A stretch of 64,000 nucleotides of DNA from Micromonospora peucetia (lineage in GTDB: Bacteria; Actinomycetota; Actinomycetes; Mycobacteriales; Micromonosporaceae). Shown here in pieces: positions 9,036 to 19,300 of the stretch. The translations under genes and the position numbers were made by a program. The notes under the pieces were generated by a model that was not told the origin of the DNA, searched no databases, and saw only the letters and a program-made list of their open reading frames with translations. The DNA is taken from contig NZ_FMIC01000002.1 in the NCBI RefSeq assembly GCF_900091625.1, positions 1,054,001-1,118,000 of the forward strand, given 5' to 3'. Position 1 is the stretch's first letter. Each line of letters opens with the position of its first letter.

Positions 9036-9725
9036 ATGGCCGACAACATTGCCCGGGTCTTCGCCGACGCGATCGCGACCGATCCGACCCGACCGCTGCT
9101 GACCTGGTACGACGACGCCACGGGCGAACGGACCGAACTCTCCGGTGCGACACTGGCGAACTGGGTGGCCAAGACGGCCAACCTGCTCGTCGACGAGGTG
9201 GCCGTGGGTTCCGGTGACGTCGCCGGCGTACTGCTACCCCCGCACTGGCAGAGCGCCGCGGTGCTGCTCGGCTGCTGGTCGGCCGGGCTGACCGTGACCG
9301 ACACGCCGGGCGACGTGGACGTGCTCTTCGTCGCCACGGCACGGGTCGCCGAGGCGGAAGCCTGGTCGGCGGGCGAGCGGTACGTCCTCGCGCTGGACCC
9401 GTTCGCCCTGCCGATGCGCCAGGTGCCGACCGGCTTCGCCGACTACGTGTCGGAGGTACGCGCACACGGCGACCACTTCAGCCCGTACGCGAAGGGTGGC
9501 CCGGGCGACGCGGAACTGCTGGCCCGCGCGAGCGCCCGCGCGACGGAGTTGGGCATCACGCCCGGCGACCGGCTCCTGATCGACACAGCCAGGTACCCCG
9601 ACCCGGTCGACTGGCTGCTCGCCCCCCTGACGACCAGGTCCACCACGGTCCTCTGCGCCAACCTCGACCCGACGACCCTCCCCACCCGCACCACCACGGA
9701 GAGAGTCACCCACCCCCTAACCTGA
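9036..9725 (+). CDS. TIGR03089 family protein (adenylate-forming enzyme-like fragment)
   Basis: 229 residues, about the size of the actinobacterial TIGR03089 family, which resembles only the N-terminal part of acyl-CoA synthetases. ATDPTRPLLTWYDDATGER and LANWVAKTANLLVDE match the family's opening. The ATP P-loop and the C-terminal lid of true adenylating enzymes are absent, so catalysis is doubtful. ATG chosen at MADNIARVFADA; TATCGT lies 8 bases upstream. The gene sits next to the manC/GT4 pair, an association I recall from other actinobacteria; function unknown. Confidence 0.85.
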   Translation: MADNIARVFADAIATDPTRPLLTWYDDATGERTELSGATLANWVAKTANLLVDEVAVGSGDVAGVLLPPHWQSAAVLLGCWSAGLTVTDTPGDVDVLFVATARVAEAEAWSAGERYVLALDPFALPMRQVPTGFADYVSEVRAHGDHFSPYAKGGPGDAELLARASARATELGITPGDRLLIDTARYPDPVDWLLAPLTTRSTTVLCANLDPTTLPTRTTTERVTHPLT

Positions 9726-9787
9726 CCCACCCCTACCTCCCCGCCCCCGCAGGTCCCCTCCCCGCGCCCGCCGCCCACCCGTCTCGC

Positions 9788-9856
9788 CGATCTTGCAGTT
9801 TGCGCCCTCGATACAGGCGGTTCACCCCTTATGCCAGGGCACAAAGTGCAAGATCG
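9788..9856. repeat. Inverted repeat, CGATCTTGCACTT hairpin family, copy 1
   Basis: Arms at 9788-9808 and 9836-9856, 21 nt with two mismatches, separated by a 27-base loop. The right arm, read on the minus strand, starts CGATCTTGCACTTTGTGCCC. It lies between two convergent genes and probably acts as a two-way transcription terminator. The same arm sequence recurs near 21.3 kb and 32.0 kb. The rest of the gap is C/G homopolymer-rich with no gene. Confidence 0.75.
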
Positions 9857-9947
9857 CCGCGCGGAGGGGGCGGGGTGGGGCGGGGTGGGATGGGGTGGGG
9901 ATGGGGTGGGGATGGGCGGGGGTGGGGATGAGCGGGGGTGGGTGGGG

Positions 9948-11921
9948 TTATGGGCGGGGGGTGCGGTGTTGGGCGAGGGTGGCGAAGGCCGTGAGGGACT
10001 CCGGGTTGGCCAGGGCGCCCCTGGCCGCCGCCGCGTCGACCGGAGTGCCCGTGAGGATCTTCTTCACCGGGACCTCCAGCTTCTTTGCCGACAGGGTGCG
10101 CGGGACGGCCCGGACCTGGTGGATCTCGTCCGGGACGTGCCGGGGCGACAACGCGGTACGCAACTCGCGGCAGATCTTCTTCCGCATCGCGTCGTCCAGC
10201 TCCAGCCCCTCGGCGAGCACCACGAACAACAGCAGCTCCCCGGCGCCGCCCTCGTCGTCCTCCAGGTGCACCACCACCGAGTCGACGACCTCGTCGAGCC
10301 CTTCGACCACTGAATAGAACTCGGCGGTGCCGAGCCGCACACCGCCCCGGTTGAGGGTGGCGTCGGAACGGCCCGTGATCACGCAGCCACCCCGGTCGTT
10401 GATGGTGATCCAGTCGCCGTGCCGCCAGACGCCCGGATAGAGGTCGAAGTACGCCTCCCGGTAGCGGGTGCCGTCCACGTCGTTCCAGAAGCCCACCGGC
10501 ATGCTCGGCATCGGCTCGGTGATCACCAGCTCGCCCAGCTCGCCGATGACCGGGGTGCCGTTGGCCGAACGGGCCTCCACCTTGGCGCCGAGCGCCCGGC
10601 AGGTGATCTCCCCGGCGTGCACCGCCAGCAGCGGCACCCCGCCCACGAAACCGGTGCAGACGTCCGTGCCGCCGGAGAGGGACTGGAGCTGGAGGTCTTC
10701 GCCGACCGTCTCGTACACCCAGGTGAAGCCCTCGGCGGGCAGCGGCGCGCCGGTCGAGCCGACCCCGCGCAGCGCGGACAGGTCGGCGGTCTCCTTCGGC
10801 ACCAGCCCGGACTTGCGACAGGCCAGCAGGAACGGGGCGGACGTGCCGAGGTAGGTCGTGCCGGTCTCCTCGGCCAGCCGCCACAGCGCACCCAGGTCGG
10901 GGTGGCCCGGATTGCCGTCGAAGAGCACGATCGCCGCGCCCACCGCCGGCCCGGAGACCAGGAAGTTCCACATCATCCAGCCGGTGGTGGTGAACCAGAA
11001 GAACCGGTCCGCCGGGCCCAGGTCGTGGTGCAGGGCCAGCATCTTCAGGTGCTCCAGCAGGATGCCGCCGTGGCCGTGCACGATCGGCTTCGGCAGCCCG
11101 GTGGTGCCGGAGGAGTAGAGCACGTAGAGCGGATGGTCGAAGGCGACCGGGGTGAAGGTCAACGGCTCGTCGGTGGGCGCCGCCAGCTCCGTCCAGGAGA
11201 TCGCGCCCTCCGGCGGCGGCCCGGCCGGGTCGAGGTAGGCGATGCTGACGGTGTGCTCCAGCGACGGCAGGGCGGCCCGGATCGCGGCCACCTCGCCGCG
11301 CCGGTCCACCGGCTTCTCGCCGTAGCGGTAGCCGTCCACCGAGACCAGCACCTTCGGTTCGATCTGCTGCCAGCGGTCGGTGACGCTGCGGGTGCCGAAC
11401 TCCGGCGCGCAGGAGGAGAAGATCGCGCCGAGGCTGCTGGTGGCGAGCAGCAGCACGTACGTCTCGGGGATGTTGGGCGCGTAGGCGGCAACCCGGTCAC
11501 CGGCGGTGACGCCCAGCCGGCGCAGCCCGGCGGTCACCCGGCGGACCTGCTCGCGCAGCCCGGCGGCGGTCAGGGTCACCGGCGCCCGGGTCTGGCCGTG
11601 CGCGATCACCACCGGGTCGTCGTCGGCCCGGCCCGGCATCCGCAGCACGTTCTCGGCGTAGTTGAGGGTGGCGCCGGGGAACCACCGCGCGCCAGGCATC
11701 CCCCGGTCGGTCAGGGTGGCGGTCGGCGGGGTGTGCGCGACGACCTCGAAGTGGTCCCAGACCGACCGCCAGAACGCGTCCAGGTCCGTGACCGACCAGC
11801 GCCACAGCTCGTCGTAGTCGGCGAACTCCAGCCCCCGGTGCTCACGCAGCCAACGCAGGTAGCTCCCGATCCGGGACCGCTCGCGTACGTCCGCCGGCGG
11901 CGTCCACAGCACGTCACCCAC
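9948..11921 (-). CDS. Acetoacetate-CoA ligase (acetoacetyl-CoA synthetase)
   Basis: Activates acetoacetate with ATP and CoA, feeding ketone bodies back into acyl-CoA metabolism. 657 residues, typical for the family. The adenylation P-loop YSSGTTGLPKPIVHGHGG, the A5-like GSTGAPLPAEGF region, the A8 hinge HGDWITINDRGG and a C-terminal AKKLEVPVKK with the catalytic Lys are visible. The N-terminal GSYLRWL ... LWRWSVTDLDAFWRSVWDHF is diagnostic of acetoacetyl- rather than acetyl-CoA synthetases. GTG was chosen over the longer frame because the family starts near VLWTPP and GGAG precedes it. Thioesterase, acyl-CoA dehydrogenase and a thiolase are encoded elsewhere in the window. Confidence 0.92.
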   Translation of the reverse strand: MGDVLWTPPADVRERSRIGSYLRWLREHRGLEFADYDELWRWSVTDLDAFWRSVWDHFEVVAHTPPTATLTDRGMPGARWFPGATLNYAENVLRMPGRADDDPVVIAHGQTRAPVTLTAAGLREQVRRVTAGLRRLGVTAGDRVAAYAPNIPETYVLLLATSSLGAIFSSCAPEFGTRSVTDRWQQIEPKVLVSVDGYRYGEKPVDRRGEVAAIRAALPSLEHTVSIAYLDPAGPPPEGAISWTELAAPTDEPLTFTPVAFDHPLYVLYSSGTTGLPKPIVHGHGGILLEHLKMLALHHDLGPADRFFWFTTTGWMMWNFLVSGPAVGAAIVLFDGNPGHPDLGALWRLAEETGTTYLGTSAPFLLACRKSGLVPKETADLSALRGVGSTGAPLPAEGFTWVYETVGEDLQLQSLSGGTDVCTGFVGGVPLLAVHAGEITCRALGAKVEARSANGTPVIGELGELVITEPMPSMPVGFWNDVDGTRYREAYFDLYPGVWRHGDWITINDRGGCVITGRSDATLNRGGVRLGTAEFYSVVEGLDEVVDSVVVHLEDDEGGAGELLLFVVLAEGLELDDAMRKKICRELRTALSPRHVPDEIHQVRAVPRTLSAKKLEVPVKKILTGTPVDAAAARGALANPESLTAFATLAQHRTPRP

Positions 11922-12101
11922 TGCTCCACCCTCCCCTGGCCCCGCACGACACTGTGAAGTGGGCCGTGGCGCCATCTTGCCTTACCTCAGAGCGCCATTC
12001 TCCGCACCCGACCCCCGTCGGCGCACGTGCCGAACCCACATGCCCCACCCCCACCCGGTGTGGGCCGGGTGCAGGGAGCGTCTCCGGCATGGGAAGGCCT
12101 G

Positions 12102-12620
12102 TCAGCCGGCTCGGTGGGCCTGGATGGCGCGGCGGCGGGCGAGCCGGTGGGCCCGGCGGATCTCCGCCTCCCGGAACCGGCGTTCGTCCTCCGGGCTCTC
12201 CGGCAGCACCGGCCGCACCGTCCGCGGCGCCCCACCGAGGTCGACGCCCACGAAGACGAGGTACGCGGTGGCCACCCGGACCGGCTCGTCCTCGGCCGAG
12301 TCCCACCGCTCGGCCACCACCCGCACCCCCACCTCCATCGAGGTCTGCCCGGTCCAGTTCACCTGGGCGTGCGCGTGCAGCAGATCCCCGACCCGGACCG
12401 CCTCGGTGAAGACGATCTCGTCGATGGCCGCGGTGACCGCCGTACCGCCGCTGTGCCGGGCCGCGGCGGCCCCCGCCACGTCGTCGATGAACTTCATCAG
12501 CACGCCACCGTGCACCGTGCCGTAGAGGTTGACGTCGACCGCGGTCATGATCCGGCTCAGGGTGACGCGGGAGTACGAGGTCGGCTTGCCGGCCGGCGCG
12601 GTGGCTGGGTGCTCGGTCAT
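12102..12620 (-). CDS. Acyl-CoA thioesterase, hotdog fold (YciA/BACH type)
   Basis: 172 residues. Hydrolyses acyl-CoA to free acid and CoA. The hotdog core reads VDVNLYGTVHGGVLMKFIDD, in which the HGG segment and the Asp of the following helix form the active site, then DEIVFTEAVRVGDLLHAHAQV. The last ~25 residues are Arg-rich (RRAHRLARRRAIQAH), as in cytosolic actinobacterial thioesterases. ATG lies 7 bases from TACCGT with no ribosome-binding site, so the transcript is probably leaderless. It is divergent from a membrane-protein gene across only 23 bp. Confidence 0.9.
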   Translation of the reverse strand: MTEHPATAPAGKPTSYSRVTLSRIMTAVDVNLYGTVHGGVLMKFIDDVAGAAAARHSGGTAVTAAIDEIVFTEAVRVGDLLHAHAQVNWTGQTSMEVGVRVVAERWDSAEDEPVRVATAYLVFVGVDLGGAPRTVRPVLPESPEDERRFREAEIRRAHRLARRRAIQAHRAG

Positions 12621-12627
12621 GTCGAAA

Positions 12628-12637
12628 ACGGTACGGT
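12628..12637. promoter_or_regulatory. Overlapping divergent -10 boxes
   Basis: Two start codons face away from each other across 23 bp. On the minus strand TACCGT (12633 to 12628) is 7 bases from ATG; on the plus strand TACGGT (12632-12637) is 6 bases from ATG. The hexamers share the bases TA, so polymerase cannot occupy both at once; the two genes should compete for initiation. Confidence 0.6.
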
Positions 12638-12643
12638 GCGCGG

Positions 12644-13306
12644 ATGCGACATCTCTGGAGCTTCCTCGCGGGGTTGGTGGTGGCGCCCGTCACGTGGGTG
12701 CTGGTCACCCTCGGGCAGGACGGGTCGGCGGGCACCGTCGACCGTTGGGTCGAGATCGGCACGTCCAACTCGGCCAATCTCATCGAGCCCGCCGTATACC
12801 TCGCCGTCGGCGGGGTCCTGCTCGGCCTGCTCGGCACGCTGCGCACCTCACCGCTCGGCCCGCTCGTGGCCGGGCTGCTGCTCGCCGCCCCGTACGTGGG
12901 GATGTTCGTCGCGCCCTTCCGGGTGCGCGACCGCATCCCGAACGGCTGGAAGGTCTTCGGCGACCCCCTGCCGCTGCACGTTCCGGTGGAGAACGGCACG
13001 CTCTTCCTGATCGGCCTGCTGCTGGTCGTGGCCACCTTCAGCGGGCAGCGCTGGCGGCGGTGGCCCCGACCGCTGGCCGAGCCGACGCCGGCGCCCGCCG
13101 AGGGGCCGGACCGCAACGACTTCACGCTGACCGACTGGCCGCCGGCCGACCCGGCCGACCGGGACACTGCCCCGCCGAGCCTCGGCTACCCGGACCCGAC
13201 GCCGACCGAGCCGCTGCCGCGCCGCACCGGCGGGGAGTCACCGTGGTCGGCGCCGCCGCGCGGCAGCAACCGACCGGAGGAGGACACGACGACCGAGATC
13301 CGGTGA
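12644..13306 (+). CDS. Four-helix membrane protein, conserved hypothetical
   Basis: 220 residues. Four hydrophobic helices: about residues 4-22, 48-68, 72-92 and 124-142. The ~75-residue C-terminal tail is hydrophilic and Pro-rich (PPADPADRDTAPPSLGYPDP) and presumably cytoplasmic. I recognise no family motif. The leaderless ATG (TACGGT, 6 bases, ATG) shares its control region with the divergent thioesterase. Function unknown. Confidence 0.85.
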   Translation: MRHLWSFLAGLVVAPVTWVLVTLGQDGSAGTVDRWVEIGTSNSANLIEPAVYLAVGGVLLGLLGTLRTSPLGPLVAGLLLAAPYVGMFVAPFRVRDRIPNGWKVFGDPLPLHVPVENGTLFLIGLLLVVATFSGQRWRRWPRPLAEPTPAPAEGPDRNDFTLTDWPPADPADRDTAPPSLGYPDPTPTEPLPRRTGGESPWSAPPRGSNRPEEDTTTEIR

Positions 13307-13348
13307 CGATGCGGGCGGGCCGGGCGACCGGTCCGCCCGCCGGCCCGG

Positions 13349-14512
13349 TCAGCCCTTCAGGAGCTGACGGGCCATCACGATGCGCTGCACCTGGTTGGTG
13401 CCCTCGTAGATCTGGGTGATCTTGGCGTCCCGCATCATCCGCTCGACCGGGTAGTCCCGGGTGTAGCCGTAGCCGCCGAGCAGCTGCACCGCGTCGGTGG
13501 TGATCTCCATGGCCGCGTCCGAGGCAAAACACTTGGCCGCCGCGCCGAAGTAGGTCAGGTCGGCGTCGCCCCGCTCGGACTTGCCGGCCGCGGCGTACGT
13601 CAACTGCCGGGACGCCTCCAGCTTCATGCCCATGTCGGCGAGCATGAACTGCACGCCCTGGAACTCGGCGACCGCCTTGCCGAACTGCTTGCGCTCCTGG
13701 ACGTACCCCTTGGCGTAGTCGAGCGCGCCCTGGGCGATGCCGACGGCCTGCGCGGCGATGGTGACCCGGGTGTGGTCCAGGGTCTGCATGGCGGTGCCGA
13801 AGCCGGTGCCCTCGCCGCCGATCATGCGGTCCGCGGGGATCCGGACGTTGTCCAGGTAGACCTCGCGGGTGGGCGAGCCCTTGATGCCGAGCTTCTTCTC
13901 CGGGGCGCCGAAGCTGACCCCGGCGTCGGACTTCTCGACCACGAAAGCGGAGATGCCCCGGGATCGGGCCGACGGGTCGGTCACGGCGAAGACGGTGTAG
14001 AACTCCGAGACCCCGGCGTTGGTGATCCAGCGCTTCACGCCGTTGAGCACCCAGTGATCACCGTCACGTACGGCGCGGGTGGTCATCGACGCCGCGTCAC
14101 TGCCGGCCTCCGGCTCGGAGAGGCAGTACGAGAACATCGCGTCGCCCGCCGCCACCGGCGTCAGGTAGCGCCGCTTGAGCTCCTCGGAGCCGGCCAGCAG
14201 CAGCGGCATGGTGCCGAGTTTGTTGACCGCCGGGATCAGCGAGGACGAGGCGCAGGCGCGCGCCACCTCCTCGATCACGATGGCCGTGGCCAGGGCATCC
14301 GCGCCCGCGCCGCCGTACTCGACGGGGATGTGCGGGGCGTGGAAGTCGGCGGCCCGCAGCGCGTCGTAGGACGCCTTCGGAAACTCACCGGTCTCGTCGG
14401 CCTCGGCGGCGTGCGGCGCCACCTTCGCCGCACAGACCTCACGGACCGCCTCCCGGATCGCCTCGTGCTCCTCGGGCAACCGGTAGACGTCGAACGACTG
14501 CTCTGCGGCCAT
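13349..14512 (-). CDS. Acyl-CoA dehydrogenase
   Basis: FAD-dependent oxidation of acyl-CoA to the 2,3-enoyl-CoA. 387 residues, typical. Signature MFSYCLSEPEAGSDAASM (FAD/substrate binding), WITNAGVSEFYTVFA, GIKGSPTREVYLDNVRIP and, at the end, QIYEGTNQVQRIVMARQLL, whose Glu is the usual catalytic base of short-chain and butyryl-type enzymes. ATG has a strong GGGAGGGG site. The upstream gap to the divergent UDP-glucose dehydrogenase (245 bp) contains a possible -10 (CATGAT) and a spaced inverted repeat AGTCTG/CAGACT that may be an operator. Confidence 0.93.
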   Translation of the reverse strand: MAAEQSFDVYRLPEEHEAIREAVREVCAAKVAPHAAEADETGEFPKASYDALRAADFHAPHIPVEYGGAGADALATAIVIEEVARACASSSLIPAVNKLGTMPLLLAGSEELKRRYLTPVAAGDAMFSYCLSEPEAGSDAASMTTRAVRDGDHWVLNGVKRWITNAGVSEFYTVFAVTDPSARSRGISAFVVEKSDAGVSFGAPEKKLGIKGSPTREVYLDNVRIPADRMIGGEGTGFGTAMQTLDHTRVTIAAQAVGIAQGALDYAKGYVQERKQFGKAVAEFQGVQFMLADMGMKLEASRQLTYAAAGKSERGDADLTYFGAAAKCFASDAAMEITTDAVQLLGGYGYTRDYPVERMMRDAKITQIYEGTNQVQRIVMARQLLKG

Positions 14513-14757
14513 GTCGGCCCCTCCCCTTCACCGCTATCATGCGCAGTCTGTAGCGTCTTCTGACCGCCGACGGCGCAGACTGAAGGATAGCGACACAGTC
14601 GAGGTGATGTTACCGCCGCGTAGCTCGGCCGTGACGAAGCGCCGACGCCGCCCGGCGTCGACGAAACAGGCAGACGTTAGAGTCCCTCCGGTGCCCGCCC
14701 AGGCGCCGCAGAACGCGACGCGACGACGCGACGCCAGCGCGAGCGGAGAAGACAGGC

Positions 14758-16185
14758 GTGACGATCCCGTACCCGAACACCCAGCCGATGCCCGCCATCG
14801 CCGCGGTGACGCCCCCCTCCGGCGCGCAGCGCCCCCGGGTGACCTTCCTGGGCACCGGCTACCTCGGTGCGACCTACGCCATCTGCTACGCAGAACTCGG
14901 CTACGAAGTCCTCGGCTACGACGTCGACGCCGAGAAGATCGCCATGATGAACGCGGGCGAGGTGCCGATCCACGAGCCCGGCCTGGACGAGCTGCTCAAG
15001 CGCAACCTGGCGGCCGGGCGGCTGCGGTTCAGCACGGACATCGCCGAGGTCGCCGAGTTCGGTGACGTGCACTTCATCTGCGTCGGCACGCCGCAGCGCG
15101 CCGACGGGATGGGCGCCGACCTGTCGTACGTCGAGGCGTCCGTCACCAGCCTGGCCCAGCACCTGACCCGCAAGGCGCTGATCGTCGGCAAGTCCACCGT
15201 GCCGGTCGGCACCGCCGAGTGGGTGGAGCAACTGGTCAGCAAGCACACCCCCGCCGACCTGACCGTCGAGGTGGCGTGGAGCCCGGAGTTCCTCCAGGAG
15301 GGCTTCGCCGTCGACGACGTGCTGCGGCCCAACCGGATCGTCGTCGGCGTCAAGAGCGAGTGGGCCAACGGCATGCTCTACGCCGCCCACAAGGGCGTCT
15401 TCGACCTGGCCGCCACCGAGGACCGCGAGGTGCCCCTGGTGGTCACCGACTTCGCCACCGCCGAGCTGGTCAAGGTCGCCGCGAACGCCTTCCTCGCCAC
15501 CAAGATCTCCTTCATCAACGCGATGGCCGAGGTCTGCGAGGCCTCCGGCGGCGACGTCACCCACCTCGCCCGAGCCATCGGCTTCGACCCGCGCATCGGC
15601 AACCGGTTCCTCCAGGCCGGGCTCGGCTTCGGCGGCGCCTGCCTGCCCAAGGACATCCGCGCGTTCCAGGCCCGCGCCCAGGAGTTGGGCGCCGGGGAGG
15701 CGTTGCGCTTCCTGCACGAGGTCGACCTGATCAACCTGCGCCGCCGGACCCGGGTGGTCCAGCTCGCCGCCGAACTGCTCGGCCGCCGGTCCGGGCCCGC
15801 CGGGCCGGATCTCTCCGGCACCCGCGTCGCCGTGCTGGGCGCGACCTTCAAGCCCAACACCGACGACGTACGCGACGCCCCGGCGCTCTCCGTCGCCGCA
15901 TTGCTGCGCAAGGCCGGCGCCGACGTGCACGTCTACGACCCGCAGGGCATGGAGCGGGCACGGGCCGTGGCACCCGAACTGGTCTACGAGCCCGGCATCA
16001 ACGAGGCTGTGACCGGCGCGGACCTGGTCTGCGTACTCACCGAGTGGGCCGACTTCCGCAACGCCGACCCGGTGAGCCTCGGCGAACTGGTCGCCGGCCG
16101 CAAGGTGGTCGACGGCCGCAACTGCCTGGACTCGGCACTGTGGACGCAGGCCGGCTGGGAGTACCGCGGCATGGGCCGACCCTGA
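14758..16185 (+). CDS. ugd: UDP-glucose 6-dehydrogenase
   Basis: Two-step NAD-dependent oxidation of UDP-glucose to UDP-glucuronate (UDP- versus GDP-sugar is inferred, not read). 475 residues. The Rossmann motif VTFLGTGYLGATYAICYAE lies near residue 28, GKSTVPVGTAEWVE follows, and the catalytic Cys is in LGFGGACLPKDIRAF. A third domain reads VAVLGATFKPNTDDVRDAPA. The GTG start leaves a ~27-residue Pro-rich leader before the fold; an internal ATG at MPAIAA is a possible alternative. Followed by a perfect terminator hairpin. Confidence 0.93.
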   Translation: MTIPYPNTQPMPAIAAVTPPSGAQRPRVTFLGTGYLGATYAICYAELGYEVLGYDVDAEKIAMMNAGEVPIHEPGLDELLKRNLAAGRLRFSTDIAEVAEFGDVHFICVGTPQRADGMGADLSYVEASVTSLAQHLTRKALIVGKSTVPVGTAEWVEQLVSKHTPADLTVEVAWSPEFLQEGFAVDDVLRPNRIVVGVKSEWANGMLYAAHKGVFDLAATEDREVPLVVTDFATAELVKVAANAFLATKISFINAMAEVCEASGGDVTHLARAIGFDPRIGNRFLQAGLGFGGACLPKDIRAFQARAQELGAGEALRFLHEVDLINLRRRTRVVQLAAELLGRRSGPAGPDLSGTRVAVLGATFKPNTDDVRDAPALSVAALLRKAGADVHVYDPQGMERARAVAPELVYEPGINEAVTGADLVCVLTEWADFRNADPVSLGELVAGRKVVDGRNCLDSALWTQAGWEYRGMGRP

Positions 16186-16200
16186 CGATCGACGACCGGC

Positions 16201-16232
16201 GGCCGGTCGCGGAGCACCCTCCGCGACCGGCC
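16201..16232 (+). terminator. Terminator hairpin after ugd
   Basis: Perfect 14-bp stem (GGCCGGTCGCGGAG against its complement) with a 4-base loop CACC, 15 bases after the ugd stop. There is no U-tract, as is usual for high-GC actinobacterial terminators. Confidence 0.75.
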
Positions 16233-16347
16233 GTTCGCCGTCCGTCCTGACGATCTTTGCCCCGGACCCGCCGACAACTGTCGAAATCCGCGCCCGCATT
16301 GGGCATGCTGCCAAGGTGGAAGTCCACAGTGCGGGCGGAGGGGTGTC

Positions 16348-19300
16348 GTGGCGAGCTTTCAGTGCTCCTCGTGCGGCCGGGAGATCAAGCCGGCCGTCAG
16401 CTGTCCGCACTGCGGTGCACACCAGCCACAGTGGGTCGAGCACCTGGCGGAGATCGAGCGGTCCATCGCGGAGATGAAGGCCCGTGAGGCCGCCATCGCC
16501 AGCGAGCAGCGGCAGATCGCCGCCAAGATGCAGGCCGCGCTCTTCCAGCGGGACACCCTCGCGCACGCCGGTGAGGAACGTCTCAAGCAGGCCGCCCGCC
16601 CCCGCCGGGTGCTGCGCCGCAGGGCGAATCGCCGACCGCCCACGGCCACCACCGGTGCTCCACCCCGGGTGCCCCGGCAGGGCGCCCCGGCCGGCCCGGA
16701 CGACCCGCCGCCACCCCCGCCGTCGACCGCCACCTGGCTCGACGCCGATGACCCGGAGCACCCGCCGGAGGCTTCCTCCCGCGAGGTGCAGAACATTCCC
16801 CTCGGGCTCGGTGCGCTGCTGCTCGGGGTCGCCGCCGTGGTCTTCGCCGCGGTGGCCACCAGCTCGATGGACGCGCTCGCCCGGCTGGGCATCCTGCTGC
16901 TCGCGACCGTGCTGATGCTGCTCGCCCCGCCGGTGCTGGCCCGACGCGGGCTCACCTCGACCGCCGAGACCATCTCCGCGGTCGGCCTGCTCCTGGTGCC
17001 GCTCGCCGGCTACGCGCTGTGGGCGGTGGACCGGATCGGCAACGGCGGTGCCTCGGGCGCGGTCTTCGCCGGGATCATCTTCGCCGTCACCGCCGGCGTC
17101 GCCTTCGGCTACGCGGGCTGGACGGGGCTGCGCGCGCCCCGGTTCGCCACGGTGCTGGCCGCCCAGCCGGTGCTGCCGCTGCTGGCGTACGACCGGATCA
17201 CCGGCGCGGGTGGCTGGGCACTGGTGCTGACCGCGGTGGCCCTGCTCGACCTCTGGCTGGCGCGTTCCGCCGTCACGGTGGAGCGATCGGTCCGCCCCGA
17301 CCTGCCCGAGCCCCCGGCCGAGCCCGCCGGGTCGACGAATCCCGCCGCGCCCCGCCAGCGCCGCGCCGACGACCGGCCGGAGGGGGCGCCGGAGGAGGCC
17401 GGCGAGGTGCTCGACGGCGGGCTGTCGGCGCAGGAGCGGGGCTCCGCCACCCGCCCGGTGCCGTGGCTGTGCGAGCTGACCTGGGTGCTGCACGGGGTGG
17501 CGGTCGCCCTCGCCCTCGCGTACGCCGTCTCCGCCCTGTTGCGCGCGGGCACCGTGCCGACCGCGACCGGGGCGGGGCTGGCGCTGCTGCTGGCCGCCGC
17601 GGTGGGGCTGGCCGGGACGCTGCTGCTGCGCCGGCCGCCGCTGCCCGACCTCGGCGCCGGGATCTTCACCCTCGCCGTGATCGGCGCGCTGAGCCGGATC
17701 GCCTCGGTGGCGTTCCCGGGGCGGGCGCTGCTGCTGATCGCGGCGGTCATCACACTCACCGGGCTGGCTGTCCGGGCGGTGCCCGAGGCAGCTCGACGCG
17801 GGCCGCAGCTCGCCTCGGCGGTGGCGCTCACGGTCAGCGGGGTGGTGGTCGCCGGGGGCGCCCTGCGCGCCGGCGTCGCCCCCGTCCGGGCCGCGCTGCC
17901 GGCCTGGGCGGCCGACCTGGACCGCTACCCGGCCGAGCTGTCGGCGGCCGTGGGCCCGGCCGCCTGGCAGCTCGCCGCGAGCGCCTTCCTGCTGACCGTC
18001 GCCGCGGTGCTGGCCCTGCCGACCGAGATCCGCCGGGAGTTCGCCGTGGTCGGCGCGGCGCTGACGGCGCTCGCCGTACCGGCGTCGTTCGGTCTCGGGT
18101 GGGCGGTGGCCCCCTGGCCGATGGTGCTGACGGCCGTCGGCATCGGGGTGGTCGGGCTCTCCGCCCGCACCGGACGCGCGGCACTGGCGCACGCGGTGAC
18201 CGCCGGCGGTGTCGGCCTGTTCGGCGCGGGCGCCGGACTGGCCCGGCCGGCGTTGACCGCCGCGGTGCTGCTCACCCTGTTCGCCGCCGGTGTCCTGGTC
18301 GCCGTGGCGCCCCGGATGCGGCTCGCCCCGGCGGCGGCCGACACCGTCTCGGCCTGGGCCGCCGGGGGCGCGGCGTTCGCGCTGCCGGGTGCGGTGGCCG
18401 CCTTCGTGGCCGCGACCGTGCCGGTCGACCCGACGCCCACCCCGGCGAGCCTGCGTGAGGTCACCGTCCCGGTGCTCGCGGCCAGCTTCCTGGCGGTCTG
18501 CGTCACCCTCGGCCACGCCGCCGTCGTGCAGGTCTCCCAGCGACGCATCCCGACGCCCCTGGCGGTCGGCACCGCCATCGGCGCGGTCATGGTCACCGCC
18601 GCCGCGTTCGGTGCTCCGGGCGCCACCGCCGCCGACGCCTGGGTCGGCGGTCTGCTGCTCGTCGCCGCCGCGATGGTGGTGTTCGCCGGTCCCATCGACG
18701 CCGGCCGGCGCTCCGACCTCACCCTGGACGGCTCCGACCTGGCCGCCGCGGCGGTGACCGCCGCCCTGATCGCCACCCTGGCCCGGATCGCGGCCGTGCT
18801 CGCCCCCGGCGGGCAACTCGCCGTCGCCGCCGGGCTGGTGCTGGTGGTGGCCGTGGCCGCCCGGGCGATGCCGGAGGAGTGGCGACGCGGGCCGATCGCC
18901 GGCCTTGCCGTCGGCGGCGTGCTGATCGGGCTGCTGGCCGGCTGGAGCGCGCTGCGGGGCGGGCTCGGGGTGCTCGCGACCCCGGGCCCGATCTGGGCCG
19001 GCGACCTGACCGGCTGGCCGGCCGGGCCGACCGGCGGGTCGACGTGGCAGGCCCCGGTCGCGCTGGCCCTGCTCGGCGTCGCCGCCGCGGTCCTGCTGCC
19101 GCCACCGTGGAAGTACGACGTGTCGGGCGCGGCGGCCGTGCTCGCCACGATCGGTGCGCCGGCCGCGTTCGATCTGCCGTGGTGGTCGCCCGTCCTGGTC
19201 GGCGGCATGGTCGCCACCGTCTTCGGGGCCGCCGCCGTGGCCGCGGTCGACCCCCGCGCCGGCCTGTCCCGGGCGGTCGTGGCCGGGGTCGTCGCCCTGC

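Noticed and set aside
11922..11975. Longer N-terminus for acetoacetyl-CoA synthetase
   Set aside because: The additional 18 codons (MAPRPTSQCRAGPGEGG) have no family similarity and would place the start before the ribosome-binding site.
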